Shown in pieces: positions 54,622 through 64,000 of a DNA stretch of 64,000 nt. Every line of letters begins with the position of its first letter. The first letter of the stretch is position 1. Where the stretch lies: contig CACGDO010000004.1 in the NCBI GenBank assembly GCA_902571865.1, positions 1 to 64,000 of the forward strand. Reading direction: 5' to 3'. The notes beneath the pieces were generated by a model. That model was given only the letters and a program-made list of their open reading frames with translations, was not told the DNA's origin and did no database searches. The position numbers and the translations under genes are program-made. The DNA is from an uncultured Alphaproteobacteria bacterium (lineage in GTDB: Bacteria; Pseudomonadota; Alphaproteobacteria; HIMB59; GCA-002718135).

Positions 54622-57600
54622 ATGAGAGTCTTTGTTATTATATTTTGTTGTTTTTTTTATTCATGTCTTTTGTGGGCTGAACTACCAAGTGGTAAAACAA
54701 CGATTACAGGCGATATTTCAATTAGCTCTGATACTCAAACGATGACCATCCACCAACAATCAAACCAGGCTATTATAGAATGGAATAGTTTTAATATCGG
54801 GGAAAATAATACTGTTACCTTTCAACAACCATCAACTAGTGCCAGTGCCCTTAATAGAGTTGTCTCTGGTAATCCTACAACACTAGCCGGTGCTTTAAAT
54901 GCCAATGGTAAAGTATTTGTGGTGAATGAAAACGGTGTCTACTTTACACCAAATGCAACAATCAATGCGCATTCGTTTGCTGCCTCCACGCTGGCTTTAT
55001 CCAATGATAACTTTCTTAATAATATTTTTTCTTTTAATTCTTCAAATCAATCATCCCTTCAATCAATTATTAATAAGGGATCGATCACGACATTAGATGG
55101 AGGCTTTACTGCTCTACTAGGCGGTGCGATCAATAATGAAGGGACCATTAATGCCAACCTTGGAAAACTTGGTCTTGGTGCTGGAAAAGAAATCACCTTA
55201 GATTTAAGTGGAGACAAATTTTTACAAGTAGCGGTGCCAATAGAATTGGCCACGACAATTCTTGATGACGAAAATAACGATGTTAAAGCTCTCATTCAAC
55301 ATGCTGGATCTTCTAATGCTCACACTATAGATATTGATATTGGATCAGCTAAAACAGCATTAAACAACGCCGTGTTCATTCCTGGTAATCTTGTTGCCAC
55401 AACAGCTTCACAAGAAAATGGTGTTATTACTCTTGGAGGAAGTACGGCGCCTATTAATGTTTTAGGAAACATGACTGCAAAGGAAGGTCTCGTTAATATT
55501 GATGCGGGTTTAATCTCTTTTACTGGAAAGGTAGATGTATCAGGTGAAGATTCAGGTAATGCTAACTTTGCATCGATAGGTAATATCTATCTTGATGGAC
55601 CCATTGATGCATCATCAACAGTGGCACAAGGAGGTAATATTACTCTTTCGTCATCAAATAAAATTATACAAACATCGAATAGCACTTTAGATGCCTCTGG
55701 AACAGAAGGAGGAGACATAAATATTAGTGCAAAAAATTTTGAAACATCAGGAAATCTTATAGCTGCAGGTTTGAATGGTGTGGGAGGACGACTTGATATT
55801 GAAGCAAGCAGTAAAGCAACCATTTATACATCAAACCTTGATGCGAGTGGTACTAGTAGAGGTGGTTTAGTAAGAATTGGTGGTGCGTTTCAAGGAAGTA
55901 ATTATCTAACACGGACAACAGCACAAGAAGAAACATTTATTAATCGTTGGGGAATTCTTCCAAGTATGAAAAATGCACAATTTGTTTTTATAAACAAAGG
56001 CGCTATCATTGACGTTGCTTCTAGTAATGGTGATGCAGGCACAGCAATCATTTGGAGTGATCAAGAAACAACGATGCTGGGAAAAATTCTTGCAACAGGA
56101 ACAATAGGCGGGTCAGTTGAAATATCATCAAAGGATACACTTCGTCATATTGGACTAAATGATATTTCAATTAGTGCTGGTGGTCATTTACTTTTAGATC
56201 CTAAAAATATTACTATCGGGGATGTTGGCACCTCAAAAAATTGGACATATCAATCAATAATAGATAGTTCTGCTAATAGTGCAGTCGACTTGACTAGTTT
56301 TAATATAAAATCTGGATGGGCAAATGGTGATCAATTTGGAACGTCCGGTGTAAGATTAAGCGGAGATGGAACAAAACTTGGTGTACTTTCACGGTATGAC
56401 GATGGCTATAATGATAGTAGCAATAATTATCCAGCTCTTTATTTATTTCAGTTTAGTGACACAAACTTTTCCAATCCAACTCTTAGAGGTATTATAGGTA
56501 AAGGTTATGATGCTTTATCAGGTACTCATCCTGGCAGTTTAGATTTTGAATTTCCATCAAATGATCCTTATCCGGTTCAGTTTGATTTAGATTATGATGG
56601 TGATCGTCTGGTATTAGGAGCACCAATACATAACGCCCCCGGTAAAGCGGGTTCTGTCTATACTATTAAATTTGACGATACTAATTTTACTAATCCAACC
56701 ATTGTTGGGCATATCTCCGAGACTCCTAATGCAGCCTACAGTCAAAATTTACAACTATTAGATTTATTTAACCAGGGATTTGGAGGTGGGATCGCTCTTA
56801 ATTCTGATGGATCAAGAATGGCAGTAGCAGTGCTTGAAGGTATTCATTTAATTTCATTTAGTGATACAAATTTTACATCTCCCACAATAACAAGGGTACT
56901 CTGGGCTGAGAGTTCAAGTACACCATATTCATATAATTCTACTTTCCCCATAACGAGTATTAATTACCATACATTAGGTAATAATATACCATATAATTTG
57001 AATTTAACCGATGATGCCACAGCTCTTTCGTTTACAGGTTCTGAAAATAATATAGTTACTTTCTCAGATAATAATTTTTCTAATCCTTCACTTGCTCTTC
57101 AATTTAAACATGATTGCTCATCGTGTACTGGTAATAATAATATTAGCTTCGATGCCCCTGCTGGCGCAAATCGTGGCGTTCGTGCTCATGCGTTAAGTGG
57201 AGACGGACGCACTCTTTTAATATCATCTAACACAATAGATAATTATATAATTAAAGCGTACGGTTTTAGTGATACAAGTTTTTCAAACCCAACATTAATT
57301 TCCTCATTTTATGCTTTGAATGGTGCAGATGTACAAAAAATGGCTTTAAGTTCTGATGGTTCCAACCTTGCTTTAGGATATGGAAGTGGAGGTAGTGTAG
57401 AATTATTGACGTCATCTAATTATCTTGATGGTACAGCCTATACTGAAGATCCCAGTAGTGATATTACAATTAGTGTGGATGCGCTTGAAGCTCTTCTTGA
57501 TACCAATGTGAATGTGACACTTCAAGCGAACACCGATATTATAATTAACGCGCCCATTACAACAACTGGCACAGGAACATTAAGTCTGCATGCTGGACGT

Positions 57601-58362
57601 GATGTTGATATTAATAAGTCAATTAGTACTTCTGGCAATTTAGCAATTATTGCCAGTGATACTAGTGCTAATAATGTCGTGAGTGCGCAGCGTGATAGCG
57701 GAACCGGTGATATTTTAGCGGCCTATGAAAGTGATGGAACAACATCTATAAGTTTATCGGCAAGTGATTTAGATATAACACTTAATAACGGCAGTGGTGT
57801 GAGTAATGCCAGTATGGGGAACATTGAACTTGCTACTATTACGGCTACAACAGGAACACTGCAATCAGCAAACTTTAGTGGTTCGGGAGCAGCTGTCAGT
57901 GATAAAGCGCACGATGGCACAACGTCAGCAACAGTTGCTACAACGGGATCTGTTTCAGGATTAACGTTAGTTGGTAGTGACTTAGCACTTGTAAATACAG
58001 CCGCATTCACATCAGCAACTATTGGTGCAGCAAAAGATGCAACAGTGGATTATGATCTCAGTGGCTATTTAAGTAGCACGATGGATGTGACAGATACAAG
58101 TAGTACTGCTATTACCGAGAGTGTCACAGCAGCTATAACTGGGACAAGTTCGAGCAGTTCTTCAATCGAAAATAACAATGTAGAAGTGACCATTAATGAT
58201 CAAACAGAAATTGTGGAAAACATGATTGGAGACATTAACAAAATTGTTCCTTTCGTATCTGTAGACGCTATAGTTGGATCAAATATGTCCCTTCAATTAG
58301 CAAGAGAAGCCAACATACAATCTGCTCCAAATACTGAAGGTTTAGGTTTTCAAAGTCTATAA
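54622..58362 (+). CDS. Two-partner secretion exoprotein TpsA 1 (filamentous haemagglutinin family)
   Basis: A 1246-residue secreted protein with a signal peptide ending near LLWA. Domains in order: a TPS secretion domain (about residues 20-240; motifs NPTTLAGALNANGKVFVVNE, NENGVYFTPNATINAHSFAA); a beta-helix with RGGLVRIGGAFQG and NGDAGTAIIWSDQETTM up to about 535; about six FG-GAP-like units (roughly 56290-57420, for example GDQFGTSGVRLSGDG and LALGYGSGGSVELL); a further beta-helix (LQANTDIIINAPI, HAGRDVDINKSI); and a YDG-like domain (KAHDGTTSATVATTGSVSG). It likely forms a surface or released adhesin exported by the TpsB started at 63685. Confidence 0.9.
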   Translation: MRVFVIIFCCFFYSCLLWAELPSGKTTITGDISISSDTQTMTIHQQSNQAIIEWNSFNIGENNTVTFQQPSTSASALNRVVSGNPTTLAGALNANGKVFVVNENGVYFTPNATINAHSFAASTLALSNDNFLNNIFSFNSSNQSSLQSIINKGSITTLDGGFTALLGGAINNEGTINANLGKLGLGAGKEITLDLSGDKFLQVAVPIELATTILDDENNDVKALIQHAGSSNAHTIDIDIGSAKTALNNAVFIPGNLVATTASQENGVITLGGSTAPINVLGNMTAKEGLVNIDAGLISFTGKVDVSGEDSGNANFASIGNIYLDGPIDASSTVAQGGNITLSSSNKIIQTSNSTLDASGTEGGDINISAKNFETSGNLIAAGLNGVGGRLDIEASSKATIYTSNLDASGTSRGGLVRIGGAFQGSNYLTRTTAQEETFINRWGILPSMKNAQFVFINKGAIIDVASSNGDAGTAIIWSDQETTMLGKILATGTIGGSVEISSKDTLRHIGLNDISISAGGHLLLDPKNITIGDVGTSKNWTYQSIIDSSANSAVDLTSFNIKSGWANGDQFGTSGVRLSGDGTKLGVLSRYDDGYNDSSNNYPALYLFQFSDTNFSNPTLRGIIGKGYDALSGTHPGSLDFEFPSNDPYPVQFDLDYDGDRLVLGAPIHNAPGKAGSVYTIKFDDTNFTNPTIVGHISETPNAAYSQNLQLLDLFNQGFGGGIALNSDGSRMAVAVLEGIHLISFSDTNFTSPTITRVLWAESSSTPYSYNSTFPITSINYHTLGNNIPYNLNLTDDATALSFTGSENNIVTFSDNNFSNPSLALQFKHDCSSCTGNNNISFDAPAGANRGVRAHALSGDGRTLLISSNTIDNYIIKAYGFSDTSFSNPTLISSFYALNGADVQKMALSSDGSNLALGYGSGGSVELLTSSNYLDGTAYTEDPSSDITISVDALEALLDTNVNVTLQANTDIIINAPITTTGTGTLSLHAGRDVDINKSISTSGNLAIIASDTSANNVVSAQRDSGTGDILAAYESDGTTSISLSASDLDITLNNGSGVSNASMGNIELATITATTGTLQSANFSGSGAAVSDKAHDGTTSATVATTGSVSGLTLVGSDLALVNTAAFTSATIGAAKDATVDYDLSGYLSSTMDVTDTSSTAITESVTAAITGTSSSSSSIENNNVEVTINDQTEIVENMIGDINKIVPFVSVDAIVGSNMSLQLAREANIQSAPNTEGLGFQSL

Positions 58363-58368
58363 GCATTT

Positions 58369-61300
58369 ATGAAAAATGCTTTTATTTTTCTTCTTTCTTT
58401 TCTCTTTCTAGAAACACAATTCGTCTACGCTACCTCTCTTCCAAGCGGGGAAAATATTATATCCGGGGATATTTCTATCAGTTCATCACAAAATTCCATG
58501 ACAATTATACAGTCTTCCGAACAATCGATTATTGAATGGACGAGTTTTGATATTGGGGCACAAAATAGTTTAACCTTTAATCAACCTTCTGTTAATGCAA
58601 GTGCTTTAAACAGAGTTGTCTCAGGAAATCCAACAACGCTTGCTGGTGCATTAAATGCCAATGGTAAAGTTTTTGTTGTGAATGAAAACGGTGTTTACTT
58701 TACACCCACGTCGACAATCAATGCGCATTCCTTTGCTGCATCGACACTGGCTCTTTCAAATGATGATTTTCTCAATAATAGATTTTTATTTAAAGCAGAT
58801 AATGTAAATAATATTTTTTCTTCTATTATTCATAAAGGTTCCATTACTACTTTGGATGGAGGTTTTACTGCTCTCTTCGGTGGCGCTATTAATAATGAAG
58901 GTACGATTAATGCGAACCTTGGTAAAATTGGAATAGGAGCTGGAAAAGAAATTACGTTAGACTTGAGTGGTGATAAATTTTTACAAGTAAGCGTTCCATT
59001 TAGTGAAGCGATAACGTTACTTGATCAAAATGCAGAAGAATTAAATACCATTATTAATCATGCAGGAACATCAACGGCAAATAGAATAGATATTGATGTT
59101 GGCGCTGCTAAAAATGTTGTTCAGCGCGCTGTCAATATTCCAGGTAATCTTGTTGCAACAACTGCCTCACAAAAAAATGGCGTCATTACCCTTGGGGGTG
59201 CAGGTGATATTGTCGTTGCAGGAAATTTAACAGCCAAAGAAAATGGTAAAATTAACGCAGAAGGTAATTTTTTATCTTTTGGTGGTAAAGTTGATGTGTC
59301 AGGTGCAAATGCAGGAACAATAAGTTTTAATAGTACAGGTGAAATATCTTTAGGAGGAACTCTAAATGCTTCTTCCTCTACTAATGCTGGTGGTAAAATT
59401 GATATTCAATCTGATTATAAAATTATTCAAAGTCATGGCAGTGAAATTAATACATCAGGACATACTAAGGGTGGTAATATTCTAGTATCAGCACCAAACA
59501 TTATGTCTTCAGGTTCTATGTCTTCAAATGGCAGTCAACAAGGTGGTTTCATTGATATAGAGTCTGAAGGTTACATTCGTTTATTATCTACTGATATTAA
59601 TGTAGTAGGTAATACCCATGGAGGGTTAGTTCGTATTGGGGGAGAATTTCAGGGTAATAATAATTTAACAAGAACTACCCAGCAACAAGATGTTTTTATT
59701 GATAGGTGGGGTGAAAGACGATCACTTGTTAACGCAAAAACTATTTTAATATCAGATGGATCGAATATTAATATTTCCTCTTCTAATGGCGATGCAGGTA
59801 CAGCAATCATTTGGAGTGATCAAGAAACGACTATGCTTGGTAATATTGATGCAAAAGGCTTGACTGGTGGTGCTGTTGAAATTTCCTCCAAAGACACATT
59901 ACGACATGTTGGATTATCAAATGTCAATATATCAGAAGGTGGCCAATTATTACTTGATCCAAAAAATATTACTGTTGGAACGGGTGTAACGTCTCAAAAC
60001 TGGGTTCATAAAGGCTTAATCGGAAAGGATTATGCCGTTGTATCATCAACCAATGTCGGGGAGCCTAAACTAACTAGAGGTGGAAATTTTGGATCTGATA
60101 TAGCAATCAGTGATGATTCAACTTTAATGGCTGTGGGTGCTAGAGAAGGTGGAGCGCAAAATAATACAAAAACAGGAGTGGTATATTTGTACCAATTTGA
60201 TGACGGCAATTTTACTAACGCAACACTGATAGGGCGTATAGGAAAAGGATACACTGGAGGAAAAAATGTAGATAACTCATATCTTCAAAAGAATGACAAG
60301 TTTGGTCGCTCCTTATCTTTTAATAGTACCGGTACTAGATTAGCGGTTGGAGCAACTGGTGATGATGCAGCACAAAATGGTTCAGAGTCAACTGGTGCGG
60401 TTTATTTAATAACTTTTGATGATACTTCTTACTCAGGTGGAGAAATTGTTGGAAGAATAGGAGGTGGTTACACCGGCTCCAAGAATGTCAATTTGTTTAG
60501 ACAGGGAGTTACTAAAAAAGGGGTAACTGTAAAATCTTATGATTTATTTGGTTCGAGTGTAGCATTAGATGGTGATGCAAATGTTCTGGCTGTTGGTCTG
60601 AGAGGTGATGATGGATTTAAGCAATATAGTAATAGTTATGACATATCTAAGGCTGGTGGAGTATTTATAATTGCTTTTGATGATACAGATTTTTCTAATG
60701 GTGAAGTTGTATCACGAATTGGTAATGGTTATCAAAATTTAAGCTCTAACAGTAATTGTGCGAAAACTAATAAGTGTGCTGCAATTGCAAATGATTTTGA
60801 CACAAATAGTCATACTGATTTAACTCCAAAAAAAGATGATGAATTAGGTTCAGCGGTTTCTTTTAATCATGATGGCTCTCTTCTTGCTATTGGATCTACA
60901 GGAGATAATGGTAAAAATAATAATAAAAATAATTCGGGTTCTGTAAGATTATTTAAGTTCATGAATAGTGGAAGCATTGTTTCTGCTGCTACAGGTACGC
61001 CAACCTATATTGGTTCTATCGGACAAGATTATGATTATCTTGATACAAGTGACTCAAGTGTTCATGCAGTAACCTTGGCTAATGGAGATCGATTTGGAAA
61101 CTCTGTTGCATTTGATAAAGATGCTGATCGATTAGCTGTTAGTTACTGGGATCAATCTGTATCTGGTGAAAGCAAAGTTAGAACAGGAGCTGTAAATTTA
61201 TATACACTAACTGATAACCTTGCATCCGCAACCTACATTGGAACAATTGGTAATGGTTATACTGGATCAAAAGATTTGGATCTTGGAAGTTCATTAGATA

Positions 61301-63684
61301 GTGGTGATAAGTTTGGTGAAGGTATAGATTTGAATGAAACAGGTAATCGCCTTGTAATGTCAGGAATGATGGCAGATGGAAATAATAATTCAAAATCTAA
61401 TAGTGGTGAAGTTATGCTCATTAAATTTAATGATAATGACTTTACTGGTGGAAGTTTGTACGGAAAAGTTGGTTATGGTTATGGAAGTACAGGTGGTAGT
61501 TCACTGGATATTGATCTTGATGATGATGATAGGTTTGGTCAAGGAACAGCCTTAGATAGTGATGGTAATAGAATGGCCATAGTTGCTGCTAGAGTTGATG
61601 GTGCAGGTAATAATTCATCAGATTCTGGTGCTGTCTTTTTATTTACCTTTGATGATGACTCAGCATTTCAAAATCCAACACATGTAGGAACAATTGGAAA
61701 AGGTTACACAGGAACTTATAGTTTAGACTTAGATGATTTAACTTCTGGTGATTATATTTGGAGAACTGCCTTAGATGGTGATGGGGATAGATTAGTTTTA
61801 TCACAACTTGATGCAACATCAGGCGGGGTTGATAGTGGCTCAGTGTTCACAATAAAATTTGATGATACAAATTTTACTAATCCAACACACGTAGGAACAA
61901 TTGGACATAGTTATAATTCATCTAGTTATGATTTATCAATTGGTACTCTTGGTTCAGGTGATAGTTTTACTGCATTATCTTTGACTGATGATGGATCACG
62001 TCTTGCAGTTGGAGCAATGAAAGATGATGGAGCAAATGGAGGTCATAGTAATGCTGGAGCAGTTTACTTAATCACATTTGATCAAACAACAAATAGTGAT
62101 GGAAACCCATCAACTGATTTTAACAACCCAACTCATGTTGGAACAATAGGAATAGATTATGCCCCTACAAATACTTTAACAAAGAGTTTGGACTTAGGTG
62201 ATAACGGAATTGATATATTAAGCAATAATGATCAATTTGGAAACTCTCTTGGTTTAACAGCAGATGGTAAGATCTTAGCGGTAAGCTCAACTAAAGATGA
62301 TGGATATAACACAACAAATGATACCAATGATGATTATGGAGCAGTACACTTGTTTACTTTTAGTGACTCAAATTTCACTGGTGCCACATATGCAGCTTCC
62401 ATAGGGAATAATTACACTGGAGGTAAAAATTATGATACTTCACGAATATCTGGTTGGGGGGCGGCTCAAGTTGCTGTTGATGGTGATGGTAATAGAATAG
62501 CAATAGGGGATTTTGCTGAAGATGATATTTATTTATTTGGTTTTGAAGATACTTCTCTAACTGGTGCAAGTTTACAATTTACTATTGGTTTTGGTAAAAC
62601 AGGTACGAATGAACTTGATACTTCAACAGCAACTTTAGCAGATGATGACACATTTCCAAATTATATTGCTCTAGATGATACTGGTACCTTAATGGTTGCA
62701 GGAAGTGCTAAAGGTGATGGTGCAAGCGATGCGGGTGATAATACTGGCGATATATCTTTATGGTCAGATACAATTATCCGAGGTAATACGTCTTATACAG
62801 ATTATGCAAGTGATGATATCGTAATTAATAAAACAGAATTAGAAGAATTTCTGAATAACGGTGTTCATGTTACTCTTCAAGCTAATACTGACATCACTAT
62901 TAGCTCTGCCATTACTGTCACTGGTACAGGTACTCTTAACCTTCATGCAGGAAGAGATGTAAACATTAATAGCAATATTAACACTGCATCTAATTTAGAA
63001 ATTATTGCAAGTGATTCAAATGATAATAGTGTTTCTGATAGCGATAGAGATGCGGGAGCAGGTGATGTAGTAGCTAGTTCAGCAAGTTTGACGGCTGAAG
63101 ATCTCAATATACAACTTTTAGATGGAGGCACATTAACAAATGCTAGCATGGGAAGTATTGATCTTTCAACTGTTACGGCTACAACTGGATCTTTAATGTC
63201 AGCTAACTTTACAGTGTCAGGTGCTTCGGCAAATGATAAAACATATGATGGAACTACAACGGCCACTACAAGTGGTGGCACTATATCGGGTTTAAACTTA
63301 ACAGGTTCAGATCTTTCTATTAGTTCTTCTGGCAGTTTTGCAGATGCAGATGTTGGTAATGATAAAGATGTTACAATAAATTATGAATTATCTGGTTTTA
63401 CATCAAGTCCAATTACAATAAATGAAAATTCTGGAGCATTAGAAGCAATACCAACAGCAAATATTTTAGCTGGGGCTTCGACCCCACCTCTTCCAGGTGT
63501 AGCACCAGATGAAGAAAAAGAAAAAATTGTAGTAAGGGAAAAAATCAATAAAGATGTTTTCGATGATGTATCTCGAATAATTTCTTTTATCTCGGTTGAT
63601 GGTGCGTCTAACGCTGCTTTAATTCAAAATGAATTCATTACGTCTTTTCCTCAGGTAGACGCAATTAGTATCCAAAGGTTATAA
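58369..63684 (+). CDS. Two-partner secretion exoprotein TpsA 2 (filamentous haemagglutinin family)
   Basis: A 1771-residue paralogue starting six bases after TpsA 1. It has the same order: a signal peptide (ending about FVYA), a TPS domain with NENGVYFTPTSTINAHSFAA, and a beta-helix (NGDAGTAIIWSDQETTM). About twelve FG-GAP-like units follow (about 60050-62770, for example DKFGRSLSFNSTGTRLAVGA, DRFGNSVAFDKDADRLAV, GAVYLITFDDTSY). The end is HAGRDVNINSNIN and a YDG-like domain (KTYDGTTTATTSGG). The extra length compared with TpsA 1 comes mainly from the repeats. Confidence 0.9.
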   Translation: MKNAFIFLLSFLFLETQFVYATSLPSGENIISGDISISSSQNSMTIIQSSEQSIIEWTSFDIGAQNSLTFNQPSVNASALNRVVSGNPTTLAGALNANGKVFVVNENGVYFTPTSTINAHSFAASTLALSNDDFLNNRFLFKADNVNNIFSSIIHKGSITTLDGGFTALFGGAINNEGTINANLGKIGIGAGKEITLDLSGDKFLQVSVPFSEAITLLDQNAEELNTIINHAGTSTANRIDIDVGAAKNVVQRAVNIPGNLVATTASQKNGVITLGGAGDIVVAGNLTAKENGKINAEGNFLSFGGKVDVSGANAGTISFNSTGEISLGGTLNASSSTNAGGKIDIQSDYKIIQSHGSEINTSGHTKGGNILVSAPNIMSSGSMSSNGSQQGGFIDIESEGYIRLLSTDINVVGNTHGGLVRIGGEFQGNNNLTRTTQQQDVFIDRWGERRSLVNAKTILISDGSNINISSSNGDAGTAIIWSDQETTMLGNIDAKGLTGGAVEISSKDTLRHVGLSNVNISEGGQLLLDPKNITVGTGVTSQNWVHKGLIGKDYAVVSSTNVGEPKLTRGGNFGSDIAISDDSTLMAVGAREGGAQNNTKTGVVYLYQFDDGNFTNATLIGRIGKGYTGGKNVDNSYLQKNDKFGRSLSFNSTGTRLAVGATGDDAAQNGSESTGAVYLITFDDTSYSGGEIVGRIGGGYTGSKNVNLFRQGVTKKGVTVKSYDLFGSSVALDGDANVLAVGLRGDDGFKQYSNSYDISKAGGVFIIAFDDTDFSNGEVVSRIGNGYQNLSSNSNCAKTNKCAAIANDFDTNSHTDLTPKKDDELGSAVSFNHDGSLLAIGSTGDNGKNNNKNNSGSVRLFKFMNSGSIVSAATGTPTYIGSIGQDYDYLDTSDSSVHAVTLANGDRFGNSVAFDKDADRLAVSYWDQSVSGESKVRTGAVNLYTLTDNLASATYIGTIGNGYTGSKDLDLGSSLDSGDKFGEGIDLNETGNRLVMSGMMADGNNNSKSNSGEVMLIKFNDNDFTGGSLYGKVGYGYGSTGGSSLDIDLDDDDRFGQGTALDSDGNRMAIVAARVDGAGNNSSDSGAVFLFTFDDDSAFQNPTHVGTIGKGYTGTYSLDLDDLTSGDYIWRTALDGDGDRLVLSQLDATSGGVDSGSVFTIKFDDTNFTNPTHVGTIGHSYNSSSYDLSIGTLGSGDSFTALSLTDDGSRLAVGAMKDDGANGGHSNAGAVYLITFDQTTNSDGNPSTDFNNPTHVGTIGIDYAPTNTLTKSLDLGDNGIDILSNNDQFGNSLGLTADGKILAVSSTKDDGYNTTNDTNDDYGAVHLFTFSDSNFTGATYAASIGNNYTGGKNYDTSRISGWGAAQVAVDGDGNRIAIGDFAEDDIYLFGFEDTSLTGASLQFTIGFGKTGTNELDTSTATLADDDTFPNYIALDDTGTLMVAGSAKGDGASDAGDNTGDISLWSDTIIRGNTSYTDYASDDIVINKTELEEFLNNGVHVTLQANTDITISSAITVTGTGTLNLHAGRDVNINSNINTASNLEIIASDSNDNSVSDSDRDAGAGDVVASSASLTAEDLNIQLLDGGTLTNASMGSIDLSTVTATTGSLMSANFTVSGASANDKTYDGTTTATTSGGTISGLNLTGSDLSISSSGSFADADVGNDKDVTINYELSGFTSSPITINENSGALEAIPTANILAGASTPPLPGVAPDEEKEKIVVREKINKDVFDDVSRIISFISVDGASNAALIQNEFITSFPQVDAISIQRL
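60050..62770 (+). repeat. Imperfect tandem FG-GAP-like repeats within TpsA 2
   Basis: About twelve units of roughly 70-80 codons each carry a core like DxFGxSxALDxDGxRLAVGA, then DDG.N, then GAVYLFTFDDTNFTNPTHVG and TIGKGYTG. Neighbouring units share identical DNA stretches (for example around 61671-61710 and 61861-61910). This resembles the FG-GAP repeats that form beta-propeller blades in integrin-alpha-type proteins. Confidence 0.8.
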
Positions 63685-64000
63685 ATGAGATATTTTTTAT
63701 CTTTTATCTTTTTTATCTCTACTTCATTTATGACATATCCTGTTTTTACTAATACTGGTAATTATATTGTTTATGAAACAGGTTTAGTTATTCCACCTGG
63801 TGCAGAAAATATTTCATTTAATTTTGTTGGTATTGAAATTGAAAATGAAATTGAAGAAATGATTGAGCTTCGTAAAAATTTATTTAAATCAAAAATTTTT
63901 AAAACAATAACATTAAAAGATTTTTATAATTTATTGATTGCTTTAGAACAACTGTATGTTTTAAATGGATATTTTTTAACGCGTTTTATTGTTCCACCTC
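63685..64000 (+). CDS. TpsB outer-membrane transporter (ShlB/FhaC/HecB family), 5' part
   Basis: The ATG at 63685 follows the TpsA 2 stop directly. The window ends inside the gene after about 105 residues. A signal-like N-terminus (MRYFLSFIFFISTSFMTYPV) is followed by a POTRA-like region with the pattern DFYNLLIALEQLYVLNGYFL and TRFIVPP, as in TpsB POTRA domains that capture the TPS domain of TpsA. The outer-membrane barrel is outside the window. Confidence 0.8.
   Translation, partial: MRYFLSFIFFISTSFMTYPVFTNTGNYIVYETGLVIPPGAENISFNFVGIEIENEIEEMIELRKNLFKSKIFKTITLKDFYNLLIALEQLYVLNGYFLTRFIVPP

Noticed and set aside
57723-58010. Antisense open frames within the TpsA genes
   Set aside because: They are by-products of the Ser/Thr/Asp-rich repeat composition and have no supporting start signals.
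60050-62770. CRISPR-like or satellite repeat array
   Set aside because: The repeats are imperfect, keep one reading frame and encode FG-GAP-like protein units, with no constant short repeat or unique spacers.

Overview
The window is very AT-rich, with tightly packed genes, many 1-11 base overlaps and a few GTG/TTG starts. Gene content and order point to a streamlined marine alphaproteobacterium. The supporting evidence is the ATP synthase F0 set atpI-B-E-F'-F with paired b and b' subunits, the order smc/dsbA-like/DUF721/mutY, the order ispH-thrB-rnhA, and a shortened SMC. A SAR11-like or HIMB59/AEGEAN-169-like lineage would fit, but that placement is inference; no rRNA or other strong taxonomic marker is present.

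Layout. 1-4.2 kb: the tail of a Gfo/Idh/MocA oxidoreductase, then two ammonium transporter genes. Each transporter is preceded by a tandem pair of glutamine-I (glnA-motif) riboswitch aptamers. A small winged-helix protein lies between the transporters and a 63-residue basic protein after them. 4.2-8.1 kb: YqgE, then a DsbD/ScsB-like reductase, a peroxiredoxin and a short-chain dehydrogenase with overlapping ends. 8.1-30.6 kb: a carbohydrate island. It holds a sugar ABC importer; a MocDEF-like set of membrane di-iron oxygenases with Rieske ferredoxin and ferredoxin reductase, into which a divergent PanB paralogue is inserted; a sterol-desaturase-like oxygenase; and a lactonase, sugar-acid dehydratases, a PdxA-like dehydrogenase, an amidohydrolase and an L-rhamnose mutarotase. 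It also has lactate-type dehydrogenases and a xylulokinase. Together these suggest a non-phosphorylating route for L-rhamnose, L-fucose or related, possibly methylated, sugars that ends in pyruvate and lactate. 30.6-40.7 kb: housekeeping genes (yceI, rnhA, thrB, ispH, ATP synthase F0, smc, dsbA-like, DUF721, mutY). 40.7-52.5 kb: a purine cluster (purQ, purL, purM-N-F-D-C, purK, purE, guaB) covering most of the route to IMP and on to XMP. purB and purH are not in the window. 52.5-54.4 kb: a GNAT-like protein and a MATE transporter. 54.6-64 kb: a two-partner secretion locus with two tandem TpsA exoproteins carrying FG-GAP-like repeats and the start of the TpsB outer-membrane transporter, cut by the window edge.

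Three genes (an LDH2-family dehydrogenase, a dsbA-like gene and purL) are each broken by what looks like one extra A/T in a homopolymer. This is either sequencing or assembly error or slippage-prone genes. The observations most worth following are the paired tandem glutamine riboswitches with a conserved anti-Shine-Dalgarno element, the MocDEF-like oxygenase cluster with a PanB paralogue lacking usual metal ligands, and the FG-GAP-bearing TpsA pair.
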